Shown here one piece after another: positions 1 to 8,599 of a stretch of 42,685 nucleotides of DNA. The notes beneath the pieces were generated by a model. The model ran no database searches. It saw only the letters and a program-made list of their open reading frames with translations, and was not told the origin of the DNA. Source of the stretch: Minisyncoccota bacterium (GTDB taxonomy: Bacteria; Patescibacteriota; Minisyncoccia; Phycocordibacterales; UBA9973); NCBI GenBank assembly GCA_017991395.1, contig JAGOQQ010000003.1, positions 66,400-109,084 of the forward strand, given 5' to 3'. The translations under genes and the position numbers were made by a program. Position 1 is the stretch's first letter, and every line of letters starts with the position of its first letter.

Positions 1-2851
1 TAATCAGATAGATCATGTCTATTGTAATCGAATCAGTAGATGCAAAGTTTGCGACCGCATCAAATCCTACTCGTACTTCACCACTTGAAATATAATCAGC
101 GACAGTAACATTGTTTTTTGCATAAATATTTGTCGCATCGGTGGTGGAGCATGTGATAGTACTTGAAAGTGCCTCCCATGAAGTGGTATCAAAATTGTAT
201 ATTTTTGCACGATATGTTTCTGTACCACCCGTGTTTACGCACGCACTTTCAGCACGCACAATAAGGCTATTCATCCCTGTATATGTCTCCACATTTGTAA
301 ATGAGAAGTAAAAGTCTGGTGTGGAGGCACCGTTGTTTGCGACTGTAATCTTGTTGTTATCGGAGGCAACCTGCGATGTTCCAGAACCCAATGAATGAAC
401 GTTTTCATAGTCATTGGTCACCGTACCTGTACTTACAGCAGTAAAATCACTCACTCCATATATAGGATGCACCCACGCAGCAACACGAAGGAAGTCAATA
501 TATGCTACTGATACCGTGTTGGTTGTGGAATAATATCTGACAAGTACATTCCCAGAACCATTTACAAAATTTGTAAGTGGAGTTGATCGTGGAGCGTTTG
601 ACCCATCTGACCAATATCCATCCCAAATCTGCCAGTGGAACTGGGTCGCAGTGGCACTATTCCATACTGCATCACGATAATTGAGCGTTCTCCATCCTCC
701 AGTTGTACAGCCATTGGAAGCGGTATTTTCTACTCCTGTGGAACTCACCCAATCACAAATCTGCACCACTGTTTGAGGAATAGTGGCATCAAGCTCAAGC
801 TCAGTTTCAATCATCATTACATTTGCACCATTGAGTGCCACTCCGCCCACTGTCACTTCGGCATTGTATCCACCTGTCGTGCTTGTAATACCCATATGTG
901 CACCATCGTCCGCAAGAAGTGCTTGCCATCCTCCGCCAATTTCGACTCCGTTTGTATTGTTGACTGCACACTGCGAACAATTGTTTGGTGCAGTACCTGT
1001 GACAATACTTTCAGCGGTTGGAGTAAATACATGTCGCTCTGTGAGTGAGCCAGTATCTTCAGTCCAAAAAAATGACAGCATGACGAAATCAAGACTTGAG
1101 TTTGATGAGGCATTTGTACCATCAGCAGATGTTGCAGCTCGAAACCACACTTGGTTGTTTGCAGTGTCCACATACGAAACTCCACCACCATAATAACATC
1201 CAATAACACTACACGAGTATGACGAAACACCAGAAATATATGTCTCATTAAATGAGTATGCAGCTGAAGCACTACTAAATACCGGTAAAAATCCGTTTCG
1301 GGAACCAGTCAAGGTTTGATTTTGATAATCTCTCAATTCGTATGATTGTGTACCCGTGGAGGCGACTGTTCTTGGCTGAACTCGCATTGCCAGACCAACT
1401 CCGACGATATATCCAGAATTTGGCTTGGTCATATTAAATTTCATGTGCATAGCATGAGCAACTTCGGACGCGGTCGCGTCCATATCGTGATCACCTGGAT
1501 AAAAATCGTGGCTCTCAGAAGTAGATTCTGTTTCCGGAGCAAGTATCCATTCTGATATTGTTGCTGTGGTATCGAGATTTCGAGTGTTTGCACAATCACC
1601 AGACGAAGTACTTCCCATTGTCACTTCGCAATCACTTGTACTTGTATTTGTGGTGCCAAGCATTACATAAAAGCCGTCAACTTGAAGAGTATTTACATAT
1701 GCTGCGAGTCCATAAATACCGATTCGCATTTCATTACTTCCATCGATATAGTTTGCGATTGTCACATTATTTTTTGCAAAATAATTACTTGCAGCTGTGG
1801 TAGAACAGGCTATCGATGTTGTGGTCATATCTTCCCATGCGGAAGAATTGAAATTGTAAATTTTGAATCTATATGTATGAGCTCCAGTATTCACACTACA
1901 TCTATGACGAGCCATGAGCATGATGGTATTCATTCCAGTATATGTTTTCACGTTTTTCAACGTGTAATACATATCGGGAACTATCGCGCCAGTTCCGGTA
2001 ATTCCGCTGTACTGAGTATCCGTACCTCCACCTTGAGTCATCACAGTGGTATCAGTATAATTTTGCGCTTCAGTACCAGTAATCACTGTCGAATCTGCCG
2101 CATAATAAACCGGAGCCACTACCGCGTACACACGAAGATAATCGATATGCACTACAGTCAACGTATTAGTAGCTGAGTAATATCGAATCACAACCTCATT
2201 AGAACCATTAATGAAATTAGACAAACCTGTCGTAACTGGGTTTGAAAGTGATGCAGAACCATCGTCAAAATATCCATCGTAAATACTCCAAGAGTAGTTT
2301 GTAGAAGAAGTTGGCGCAATTGTTGCCTGACGATTATTCAAAGTACGCCATCCACCAGTGGTGCAATTGTCTGATGCTGCATGATCGACATTTGTTGAGG
2401 AAACGAAATCACAAATCTGCACGAGTGTTGCAGGTGCTGTCGCATCTTCATCAATTTCTGTCTGTATCACAAGCGTATTTGCACCATTGAGCTGTGCTCC
2501 GTCGACAATCACTTGTGCATCATATCCACCGGTAGTACTTGCAAAACCCCAATGAAGTGCGTCGTCTCCAAGAAGTGCGCGCCATGAACCAAGATTTACT
2601 CCTTCGGCAGTACCTGCAGTTTGAGCAAGAATTGTCTGCTCAGTACCTGTCACCAATTGCGCACCACTTGGATTGAATTTATAGTGAGCAAATGAACTTT
2701 GAGCACCTGGATTCTCAATTTCTCCATCTTTATTTTTGTGTGTAGGAAGTGTGGCTGGTACAAGATAAATCATCAACATCAAAACCACTAGGAGTATTCC
2801 TCCTAAGATTAGTTTTGATATTGAAATGAATCCTTGTATCTTTTTGCTCAT
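1..2851 (-). CDS. Giant repetitive surface protein, 3'-truncated by the window edge
   Basis: The reading frame is open from the ATG at 2851 to the left edge (950 codons visible, no stop), so the C-terminus is missing. Residues about 13-32 form one hydrophobic membrane anchor behind a short Lys-containing N-terminus, so the rest is probably outside the cell. The body consists of two homologous modules about 555 residues apart. Each contains a WxALLxDDxxHxG segment, STTGGYxAxV, LNGAN, a CTTGGWRTLN segment, a NGSxxVxxRYYSxTNT segment and KIYNFxxxxWE followed by AKNNVT. The separation between modules is filled by a different domain containing paired Cys (YSCSVIGCYYGG). I recognise no named family. 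It lies 46 nt downstream of the 817-residue anchored protein and is probably co-transcribed with it. There is no Shine-Dalgarno motif before the ATG. Confidence 0.85.
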   Translation of the reverse strand, partial: MSKKIQGFISISKLILGGILLVVLMLMIYLVPATLPTHKNKDGEIENPGAQSSFAHYKFNPSGAQLVTGTEQTILAQTAGTAEGVNLGSWRALLGDDALHWGFASTTGGYDAQVIVDGAQLNGANTLVIQTEIDEDATAPATLVQICDFVSSTNVDHAASDNCTTGGWRTLNNRQATIAPTSSTNYSWSIYDGYFDDGSASLSNPVTTGLSNFINGSNEVVIRYYSATNTLTVVHIDYLRVYAVVAPVYYAADSTVITGTEAQNYTDTTVMTQGGGTDTQYSGITGTGAIVPDMYYTLKNVKTYTGMNTIMLMARHRCSVNTGAHTYRFKIYNFNSSAWEDMTTTSIACSTTAASNYFAKNNVTIANYIDGSNEMRIGIYGLAAYVNTLQVDGFYVMLGTTNTSTSDCEVTMGSTSSGDCANTRNLDTTATISEWILAPETESTSESHDFYPGDHDMDATASEVAHAMHMKFNMTKPNSGYIVGVGLAMRVQPRTVASTGTQSYELRDYQNQTLTGSRNGFLPVFSSASAAYSFNETYISGVSSYSCSVIGCYYGGGVSYVDTANNQVWFRAATSADGTNASSNSSLDFVMLSFFWTEDTGSLTERHVFTPTAESIVTGTAPNNCSQCAVNNTNGVEIGGGWQALLADDGAHMGITSTTGGYNAEVTVGGVALNGANVMMIETELELDATIPQTVVQICDWVSSTGVENTASNGCTTGGWRTLNYRDAVWNSATATQFHWQIWDGYWSDGSNAPRSTPLTNFVNGSGNVLVRYYSTTNTVSVAYIDFLRVAAWVHPIYGVSDFTAVSTGTVTNDYENVHSLGSGTSQVASDNNKITVANNGASTPDFYFSFTNVETYTGMNSLIVRAESACVNTGGTETYRAKIYNFDTTSWEALSSTITCSTTDATNIYAKNNVTVADYISSGEVRVGFDAVANFASTDSITIDMIYLI

Positions 2852-2879
2852 TTATTTAGCGTTCTATATGTGTTCATTT

Positions 2880-2900
2880 GCTTTGCAAAATGTTCCCTTA
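2880..2900 (-). repeat. Dispersed 21-nt motif copy overlapping a stop codon
   Basis: On the minus strand this reads TAAGGGAACATTTTGCAAAG followed by C, a variant of the motif at 5482 and 38240. The first three bases are the stop codon of the upstream 817-residue gene, and the motif fills about half of the 46-nt gap to the next gene. Confidence 0.45.
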
Positions 2901-5351
2901 TTCATCTGAAAACATAAACTTCTTTGTATCTCTGTTGAATCTCGCAAACCGTGTGGTACCAGAAGGTGTACTAAATGACATCACGCCTATATTCTCCTCA
3001 AGTCCAATATATATTCCGCTATACGTCCCACTTGAATCGAGTCCAAACATATTGAATGAGTCCCCTGTTTGTGTAATCCAAAACAATTTAAAACTATCAA
3101 CTGCAATATCGAACTCTGGATGCACTTCTACACCTCGTGCCACAAGATCCCAATGCCATTCCGGCTGATTGAGTTCACGCAAATCTACAGAATCGCCTTC
3201 TTCCTTAATAATTTCTTCGTTTAAAACAATGTTTCCGGAATCTTCATCTCTCTTTTCTGGTTCTTGTGATTTCTCACTGACATTTGTTTCTGTGTCGGTC
3301 GCTTTTTCATCCGAGTCCTTACCTGTTAAAAAATCTATAACACTTTCAAGTGGCTTGATTTCATTCTGTTCAGAAGTTTCTGTTGTATTTGTTTCTTCTG
3401 TTTTATTTATTTCTGTTGTGTTTGTTACTTCTATTGTGTTTGTTTCTGTTGTATTTTCCGTCATTACACTACTTGGAATGTCTTCTTTTGAAACACTCTC
3501 CTCAATATTTTCAACTTCTTCAGCAACTGCAATTGAATCTCCCAATACTTCTTCTTTCGTTTCCGTAGTTTCTTCACTGGCCGAATCAGTATTTTCTATT
3601 ATCGTATTTTCTTCCAACTGTTCCGTATTTTGTGGTAATGGTCCAATCAGAGGATCATACTCAGGAACTGTTGATGCATCAATAATCTGAAGACTTGTAT
3701 CGCCGGATTTTATTATTTCATCACTTCCTACTGCACTATCCACTGTGGCCAAAAGACTCGGTGGAACAAACGCGTACCAAATCTGATATTCTCCATCTGG
3801 TTTCAAAATTTTTATCACGCGAACATTTTCGTACCGTATATCGTTTAATACTTTGTCAGTGAGAAAATCTGGCTGTGGGAGCGGATCAGGATTGACCCCT
3901 TCATACTCTACAGACACCCATACAGAATCGAGATATGTTTCTGGAAATGAGTCGATTGTTGGCAAACTCTCAATTGCAATTTGCACTTTTGACAACTTTT
4001 CCCATGAATCAACGCTTGAAAACGGAATATCAAACTCAACATTTTTCCAATTGTTTCGCTTTACAACGCCAAGCTCTTCCCAGTTTGTACCGTCGAGTGT
4101 GTACATGACCTTAAAAAGATCGTCACGTGCAGTTTCGTCGAGTGATACGATTCCATTTGACTCAAGATCTTGGTTTTCTGATTGAGTATTTTCTTCTGAC
4201 GACTCTGCTTCGTTTTTAGATTCTGAAGAGCTTTCGGTTTGCAGTACTCCACTTTCTTCTGATGGCACTTCAGCTTCAACTGGTTCTGTGATTTCTTCGA
4301 GTGGAGCCTCGGCAAGAGCTTCTGGTGTTTCTTTAATCAAGATCTCCGCTGTTTCCTCAGTAGTATTTTCCTCTTTTACTGGTTCGCTTACTTCTTCCTG
4401 TGTAGGTTCACTTTGTTGTTCTGATTGTGGTGCTGGACTTTCTGATTCTTGCGCAAACACTTTTGTGAAAAATCTTTCAATGAATGCCCCTTCGCCACCC
4501 GATGAACTTTCTCCACCACCAGATGAATCAGATCCACCAGAATCACTCGAACCAGAATCTGATGAACCATCCGATGTTCCACTCTCGCTACTTGAATCAT
4601 CCGAACTTGACGGAGCACTTGATTCTTCATTTGTTGAATCGTTTTCTTGTGGCATTTCACCAGACGGTAGATCTGATGATCCATCTTCGTTTGAAGGAAT
4701 ACTTGAATCATCGGTGTTTCCGCCATCTGTCGATGAGTCTGTTTGTGGACCAGAAGTATCATCTAAGTTTTCATCACTTTCTGAACTTGCTGAATCAGCG
4801 TCTTTGTTTTCTTCTGCTTGTGTTTGAACATTTCGTCCTTCGTCTAGTTTTTCGTTGATTATTTTTTCACCTTTATCGTATGATCCATCATCCACAAACC
4901 ATGAAAATCGCACAGTAAATTTGCGCGGAACTGAATCCTCTGGAACTTCACCACTAAAATCTCCGCAAAACATTTGTGCCGCACGATTTTTCAAAAATGC
5001 AGCATTATCTCGAGTAAAATCAGATCCTTGTGCGTCTGATGCAACACTAGGCTGTCCTTCGGTGTTTGAGGGATTTTCCCATCCTCCAAGACATGTTTCT
5101 GGGTAAAAATTTACAATACTTGCCTTTCCTTTTATTGCAACCGAAAAAATAATGAGTACGACAATCAAAATACTTACAGGTGCAGCAAGCTTCCTGTTTT
5201 TTTTGAGAAAATCACGGATGCGGGTGATATTGATTTCAATCTTAAAATCGTCTTTTTTGCGCAGCGAAAGAACGTTCTCGTCTGGAACATTCAAAGGCAC
5301 ACGACTCCGGGTCGTATTTTTTTTGCCGACTAAAAAACGTGGCAATTTCAT
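2898..5351 (-). CDS. Membrane-anchored acidic low-complexity surface protein (817 aa)
   Basis: The first ~55 residues are basic and predicted cytoplasmic, residues about 56-74 are one transmembrane helix, and the rest is predicted outside. Two conserved-looking stretches, around residues 143-165 (FTVRFSWFVDDGS) and 415-500 (FKVMYTLDGTNWEELG to VWVSVEYEG), look like the two halves of one beta-sandwich domain. They are separated by ~250 residues of Ser/Asp/Glu/Gly-rich sequence. A second Glu/Thr-rich stretch follows at about 575-720, then a compact C-terminal domain rich in aromatic and Gly residues. No family is recognised. The start is fixed by an extended -10 box 7 nt upstream of the ATG. 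The gene probably heads a two-gene surface-protein operon with the gene at 1-2851. Confidence 0.9.
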   Translation of the reverse strand: MKLPRFLVGKKNTTRSRVPLNVPDENVLSLRKKDDFKIEINITRIRDFLKKNRKLAAPVSILIVVLIIFSVAIKGKASIVNFYPETCLGGWENPSNTEGQPSVASDAQGSDFTRDNAAFLKNRAAQMFCGDFSGEVPEDSVPRKFTVRFSWFVDDGSYDKGEKIINEKLDEGRNVQTQAEENKDADSASSESDENLDDTSGPQTDSSTDGGNTDDSSIPSNEDGSSDLPSGEMPQENDSTNEESSAPSSSDDSSSESGTSDGSSDSGSSDSGGSDSSGGGESSSGGEGAFIERFFTKVFAQESESPAPQSEQQSEPTQEEVSEPVKEENTTEETAEILIKETPEALAEAPLEEITEPVEAEVPSEESGVLQTESSSESKNEAESSEENTQSENQDLESNGIVSLDETARDDLFKVMYTLDGTNWEELGVVKRNNWKNVEFDIPFSSVDSWEKLSKVQIAIESLPTIDSFPETYLDSVWVSVEYEGVNPDPLPQPDFLTDKVLNDIRYENVRVIKILKPDGEYQIWYAFVPPSLLATVDSAVGSDEIIKSGDTSLQIIDASTVPEYDPLIGPLPQNTEQLEENTIIENTDSASEETTETKEEVLGDSIAVAEEVENIEESVSKEDIPSSVMTENTTETNTIEVTNTTEINKTEETNTTETSEQNEIKPLESVIDFLTGKDSDEKATDTETNVSEKSQEPEKRDEDSGNIVLNEEIIKEEGDSVDLRELNQPEWHWDLVARGVEVHPEFDIAVDSFKLFWITQTGDSFNMFGLDSSGTYSGIYIGLEENIGVMSFSTPSGTTRFARFNRDTKKFMFSDE

Positions 5352-5358
5352 TACCTAA

Positions 5359-5364
5359 AGTATA
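5359..5364 (-). promoter_or_regulatory. Extended -10 promoter, leaderless, of the 817-aa surface protein gene
   Basis: TGA-TATACT reads on the minus strand with only 7 nt between the end of the -10 hexamer and the ATG at 5351. Transcription would therefore begin at or within a base or two of the start codon. No clear -35 element is seen. Confidence 0.6.
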
Positions 5365-5432
5365 TCACGCAGACACTCTAAAAAATGCGTATAAAATGTG
5401 AGAAAATGGGGAAAAAATAAAGCTAAAACAAA

Positions 5433-5480
5433 CGCGGAACAGACGCAGAAAGTCGCGGACTTTACGCTGACCTACGCGGA
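5433..5480. repeat. Helically phased CGCGGA array, copy 1
   Basis: CGCGGA or one-mismatch variants begin at 5433, 5444, 5454, 5465 and 5475, spacings of 11, 10, 11 and 10 bp. The intervening bases differ. The array ends directly at the dispersed motif AAGGGAACACTTATGCAAAG. Confidence 0.75.
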
Positions 5481-5481
5481 T

Positions 5482-5502
5482 AAGGGAACACTTATGCAAA
5501 GC
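5482..5502 (+). repeat. Dispersed 21-nt motif AAGGGAACACTTATGCAAAG(C)
   Basis: A 21-nt sequence that recurs with one mismatch at 38240-38260 and with a few changes on the minus strand at 2880-2900, where its TAA is the stop codon of the 817-residue protein gene. Its function is unknown. Confidence 0.55.
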
Positions 5503-5552
5503 CTGAACGCAGAAGAAATCAAGTCTACAATTTTCAAATTGAATCTGTATTG

Positions 5553-5579
5553 TGTCATCCTGAACTTGTTTCAGGATCT
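5553..5579 (-). repeat. Dispersed CCTGAAAC-AAGTTCAGG palindromic repeat, copy 1
   Basis: A 27-nt repeat whose core ATCCTGAA/TTCAGGAT is palindromic. A second copy lies in inverted orientation at 5775-5801, so the two bracket a ~250 bp segment. A third lies at 38190. From general knowledge, very similar sequences are scattered between genes in many unrelated bacterial genomes. Confidence 0.75.
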
Positions 5580-5639
5580 TTTGAATTTTCTAACAACTAA
5601 TCACAATAAACTAACCACTTAGTTTACTATCAACCTCAC

Positions 5640-5735
5640 CCGGACTTCGTCTCGACCTCTCCTGTCTAGGAGAGAGAATACAATACACCACCCCGTCACT
5701 TCGTGACACCCCTCCTTGGCAGGAGGGGAAAATTT
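5640..5735. repeat. Intergenic hairpin-forming repeat fragments
   Basis: This stretch contains CTCTCCTgtctAGGAGAG and CCCCTCCttggcaGGAGGGG, two short perfect hairpins separated by about 50 nt. It has no coding potential that I can support. It resembles the hairpin core of the rnpB inserts (CCTCCCCT/AGGGGAGG) in style but not in sequence. Confidence 0.55.
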
Positions 5736-5768
5736 CAAAAGAGTGGCGCCTACGGCGCCGCTCTTTTG
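5736..5768. terminator. GC-rich hairpin, probable terminator downstream of secA
   Basis: The arms CAAAAGAGtGGCGCC and GGCGCCgCTCTTTTG pair around a TAC loop, with T-rich sequence on both sides, so it could terminate transcription from either strand. It lies about 155 nt past the secA stop codon. Confidence 0.55.
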
Positions 5769-5774
5769 TAATTG

Positions 5775-5801
5775 AGATCCTGAAACGAGTTCAGGATGAC
5801 A
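5775..5801 (+). repeat. Dispersed CCTGAAAC-AAGTTCAGG palindromic repeat, copy 2
   Basis: AGATCCTGAAACGAGTTCAG continuing to GATGACA; it is the inverted partner of the copy at 5553-5579 with one internal mismatch. Confidence 0.75.
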
Positions 5802-5809
5802 GGAATGCT

Positions 5810-5841
5810 GTGTTTCCGTGTTTTAGTGTTTCAGTGTTCTG
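5810..5841 (+). repeat. Four 8-bp tandem repeats (GTGTTTYM)
   Basis: The units GTGTTTCC, GTGTTTTA, GTGTTTCA and GTGTTCTG follow each other without gaps. The tract abuts the second CGCGGA array. Confidence 0.6.
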
Positions 5842-5863
5842 TTCGCGTTTAGTCGACATTTTT

Positions 5864-5921
5864 CCGCGTCAGTTCCGCGACCTTCCGCGTATAATCCGCG
5901 TCTATTCCGCGTTTATCCGCG
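5864..5921. repeat. Helically phased CGCGGA array, copy 2
   Basis: The core CCGCG (reverse complement of CGCGG) begins at 5864, 5875, 5885, 5896, 5907 and 5917, so spacings are 11, 10, 11, 11 and 10 bp, a mean of 10.6 bp. The array ends three bases from the secA stop codon. Confidence 0.8.
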
Positions 5922-5923
5922 TT

Positions 5924-8389
5924 TTACCCGTGGCATTTCTTAAACTTCTTTCCACTTCCGCATGGACATGGATCATTTCTTCCAACTTTTTCAAACTCTG
6001 ATTTTTCCAATTGCACTCCACCAGTTTCAGTATCGGCATGTATGAGTTCTACTTTTTCTTGCATGGGTGTATCAACTGCACTTGATTCCTTTGCTTGGGT
6101 TGTTTGAATTGTTTCAATCAATGCAAGTACTTGAAATTTCATTGCAGTTTCCATTTCTTTAAATAGTCGTGAACCTTCTTTGCGATACTCCACAAGCGGC
6201 TCACGCTGACCATACGCGCGAAGATTTACCGAAGACCGAGTGTATTCCATTGTTTCAATATGATCAGTCCACAGCGCATCGGTGACGTACAAAATAATTC
6301 TACGCACCACACTCCAAAATTCCAGACCAACTTCCATTTCTTTTTTGACTACTTGTGCTTTTGCTTCGTCAGACTCGGCAATAGTGCTGAGAGTATATTC
6401 TTTTATTTCAGCTTCAGGCGAAAGAAGCATTGTGTGTCGTCGTCCATAGACAATTTTTCTCTGCTGATTGAGAATATCATCATATTCAAGTGTATGTTTT
6501 CGTGAGTCAAAATTGAATCCTTCGATTTTCATCTGCGCACTTTCAAGCGACCTTGAAATAAGTCTGTGTTCAATTGCTTCATCTTCGGGCACATTGAGGC
6601 GCGCCATGATATTTTTCATGCTATCGCCAAAAATTCTCATCAAATCGTCTTCAAGTGACACGAAAAACTGCGTTTCTCCTGGATCGCCTTGTCTTCCTGA
6701 TCGTCCTCGTAGCTGATTGTCGATACGTCGCGCTTCATGTCGCTCTGTTCCAAGCACAAAAAGTCCTCCGAGTGATTTAACCTCTTCGTATTCTTCTTTG
6801 GTTGCATCAACACCTCCAAGTTTGATGTCGATTCCACGACCCGCCATGTTTGTCGCGATTACCACACTTTTCTTTTTTCCGGCATGCGCAATAATTTCTC
6901 CTTCACGTTCGTGATTTTTGGCATTCAACACTTGGTGTGGAATACCGGACGCAGTGAGATATGCCGAAAGAAGCTCGTTTTTCTCGATAGATACAGTACC
7001 AATAAGAACTGGCTGACCTTTGTCGTACAATTCTTTTACTTTTTTTGTAATTGCTTGAAGTTTTCCTTTCTCTGTACGGAAAATCTGATCATTTTTATCA
7101 AGTCGAGCAACAGGTCGATGAGTAGGAACACTTATCACATCGAGATTGTACACTTTTCGAAATTCTTCTTCTGATGTCTTACCAGTTCCTGTCATTCCAG
7201 AAAGTTTTTTGTAAAATCTGAAGTAATTTTGGTACGTAATAGATGCAATTGCGCGCGTTTCTTGTTCAATTTTTACATTTTCTTTTGCTTCAACTGCTTG
7301 ATGAAGTCCTTGATTCCATCTTCGTCCTGGTTGCATACGTCCAGTAAACGGATCAACAATCACCACTTCATTGTCTTTGACCACATAATCTTTGTCACGA
7401 ATAAAGAGTGCGCGTGCTCGTACGGCAGTTTCAAGATGATGCACATATTTGATTCCTTTTTCAGTATAGATATTGTCTACCCCCAAAAGTTTTTCGGCTT
7501 TGGTGATTCCTTGGTCAGTGAGAGAAATTGCTTTGAGTTTTTCATCTACCGCATAATCCTCGACTGGCTTCAATTGTGAGGCAATAGTTGCAAATTGCTG
7601 ATACATTTTTTCAGAATCTCCTGCTCCTCCTGCAATAATGAGCGGAGTTCGCGCTTCGTCAATCAAAATTGAGTCTACTTCATCCACAATTGCATAGTGA
7701 TATCCACGCGCAACAAGACCATCAGTACGAGTCGCGAGATTGTCTCGAAGATAATCAAATCCAAATTCGTTGTTTGTACCATACGTAATGTCCGCATTGT
7801 ATGCGTCTTTTCGTGTACATGGTTTTAGAAATTCGTATTCAATCTTGTATGTGCCCACTTCATCACGCTCTTTGTCTTTCTCGGAATGAGATGAATCGTA
7901 GAGATACGAAATATTTTGAGAATTGATAACACCAACAGAAAGTCCAAGAAATGCATAGACTTGTCCCATGAGTGTTGCATCACGACGTGAAAGATAGTCG
8001 TTTACGGTAACGATATGCACACCTTTTCCTTCGAGTGCATTTAAGTAAGCAGGAAGTGTGGCAACAAGAGTTTTTCCTTCACCTGTTCGCATTTCGGCAA
8101 TCTTGTGAGAATGGAGCACCATACCTCCAATCATCTGCACATCATAGTGTCGTTCAGAAAGAGTTCGGAGTCCCGCTTCGCGCACAAGCGCAAATGCATA
8201 CGCCAAAATATCATCAAGTGATTCACCTTGTGAAAGTCTCTCTTTAAGTTCCTTTGTTTTCTTAGGAAAATCTTCATCTTTGAGCTTTTGAATTTCTGGT
8301 TCAAATGACGCGATTTCCAGCACCTTTTTATTCAATGATTTGACAAATGCCTGATTTCCATCTCCAAAGATTTTGGTCAATATATTCAT
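5924..8389 (-). CDS. secA: Preprotein translocase ATPase SecA
   Basis: SecA is the ATPase that drives unfolded preproteins through SecYEG. The sequence shows the Walker A region (MRTGEGKTL), a VDEVDSILIDEARTPLI Walker B/DEAD region, a GRxWNQGLHQAVEAKE preprotein cross-linking segment, MAGRGIDIKLGG and QLRGRSGRQGDPG helicase motifs. It ends in a zinc-binding SEC-C tail (CPCGSGKKFKKCHG). About 821 residues is a normal, slightly compact length. I start it at the second of two in-frame ATGs (8389): the first ATG (8401) overlaps the -10 hexamer TATAAT, so it would not be in the transcript. SecG is encoded separately at 27158. Confidence 0.97.
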   Translation of the reverse strand: MNILTKIFGDGNQAFVKSLNKKVLEIASFEPEIQKLKDEDFPKKTKELKERLSQGESLDDILAYAFALVREAGLRTLSERHYDVQMIGGMVLHSHKIAEMRTGEGKTLVATLPAYLNALEGKGVHIVTVNDYLSRRDATLMGQVYAFLGLSVGVINSQNISYLYDSSHSEKDKERDEVGTYKIEYEFLKPCTRKDAYNADITYGTNNEFGFDYLRDNLATRTDGLVARGYHYAIVDEVDSILIDEARTPLIIAGGAGDSEKMYQQFATIASQLKPVEDYAVDEKLKAISLTDQGITKAEKLLGVDNIYTEKGIKYVHHLETAVRARALFIRDKDYVVKDNEVVIVDPFTGRMQPGRRWNQGLHQAVEAKENVKIEQETRAIASITYQNYFRFYKKLSGMTGTGKTSEEEFRKVYNLDVISVPTHRPVARLDKNDQIFRTEKGKLQAITKKVKELYDKGQPVLIGTVSIEKNELLSAYLTASGIPHQVLNAKNHEREGEIIAHAGKKKSVVIATNMAGRGIDIKLGGVDATKEEYEEVKSLGGLFVLGTERHEARRIDNQLRGRSGRQGDPGETQFFVSLEDDLMRIFGDSMKNIMARLNVPEDEAIEHRLISRSLESAQMKIEGFNFDSRKHTLEYDDILNQQRKIVYGRRHTMLLSPEAEIKEYTLSTIAESDEAKAQVVKKEMEVGLEFWSVVRRIILYVTDALWTDHIETMEYTRSSVNLRAYGQREPLVEYRKEGSRLFKEMETAMKFQVLALIETIQTTQAKESSAVDTPMQEKVELIHADTETGGVQLEKSEFEKVGRNDPCPCGSGKKFKKCHG

Positions 8390-8399
8390 ACGTCTGGTC

Positions 8400-8405
8400 A
8401 TTATA
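8400..8405 (-). promoter_or_regulatory. Extended -10 box of secA overlapping an upstream ATG
   Basis: TGA-TATAAT on the minus strand. The last two bases of the hexamer are the first two of an in-frame ATG, and the next in-frame ATG follows 10 nt after the hexamer. This predicts a leader of only about 3-4 nt and decides the start codon. Confidence 0.65.
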
Positions 8406-8458
8406 TCAGAAAAAAGTGGAAATAATAAGACACAAAATAATGAAAAAATAGTATATAT

Positions 8459-8495
8459 AAAAAAATAAAAACCCCTGATAGGAGGGGGTTTTTAT
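8459..8495 (-). terminator. Intrinsic terminator of the Lys/Ala-rich mini-gene
   Basis: On the minus strand AAAACCCC pairs with GGGGTTTT across a short loop and is followed by a T-rich tract. It starts 14 nt after the mini-gene stop codon. Confidence 0.75.
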
Positions 8496-8508
8496 GGACA
8501 CAGCGAGA

Positions 8509-8583
8509 CTATGATCGCTTCTTCTTCTTTGCTGCTGACTTCTTTTTTGCTACCTTCTTCTTCGCTTTCTTTTTTGCTGCCAT
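8509..8583 (-). CDS. 24-residue Lys/Ala-rich basic mini-protein
   Basis: The frame ATG-GCA-GCA-AAA-AAG up to TAG encodes 24 residues, 13 of them Lys plus one Arg, with Ala, Val and Ser making up most of the rest (MAAKKKAKKKVAKKKS then AAKKKKRS). It resembles the Lys/Ala repeats of histone H1-like bacterial tails, so nucleic-acid binding is a reasonable inference but is not shown. A terminator directly after the stop supports an independent gene, and a candidate -10 box CATATT ends 8 nt before the ATG. A longer overlapping frame on the same strand is less convincing because its composition is random-looking. It could also be a low-complexity remnant of a longer gene. Confidence 0.55.
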   Translation of the reverse strand: MAAKKKAKKKVAKKKSAAKKKKRS

Positions 8584-8599
8584 ATAATTTGAATATGTT

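Noticed and set aside
4288-4827. 179-codon Ser/Pro-rich frame on the plus strand
   Set aside because: It is the antisense reading of the Ser/Asp/Glu-rich codons of the 817-residue protein; low-complexity genes commonly give long antisense frames.
5864-5921. CGCGGA array considered as a CRISPR or direct-repeat array
   Set aside because: Units are 6 bp with 4-5 bp gaps, far too short for CRISPR repeats and spacers, and no cas gene is present.
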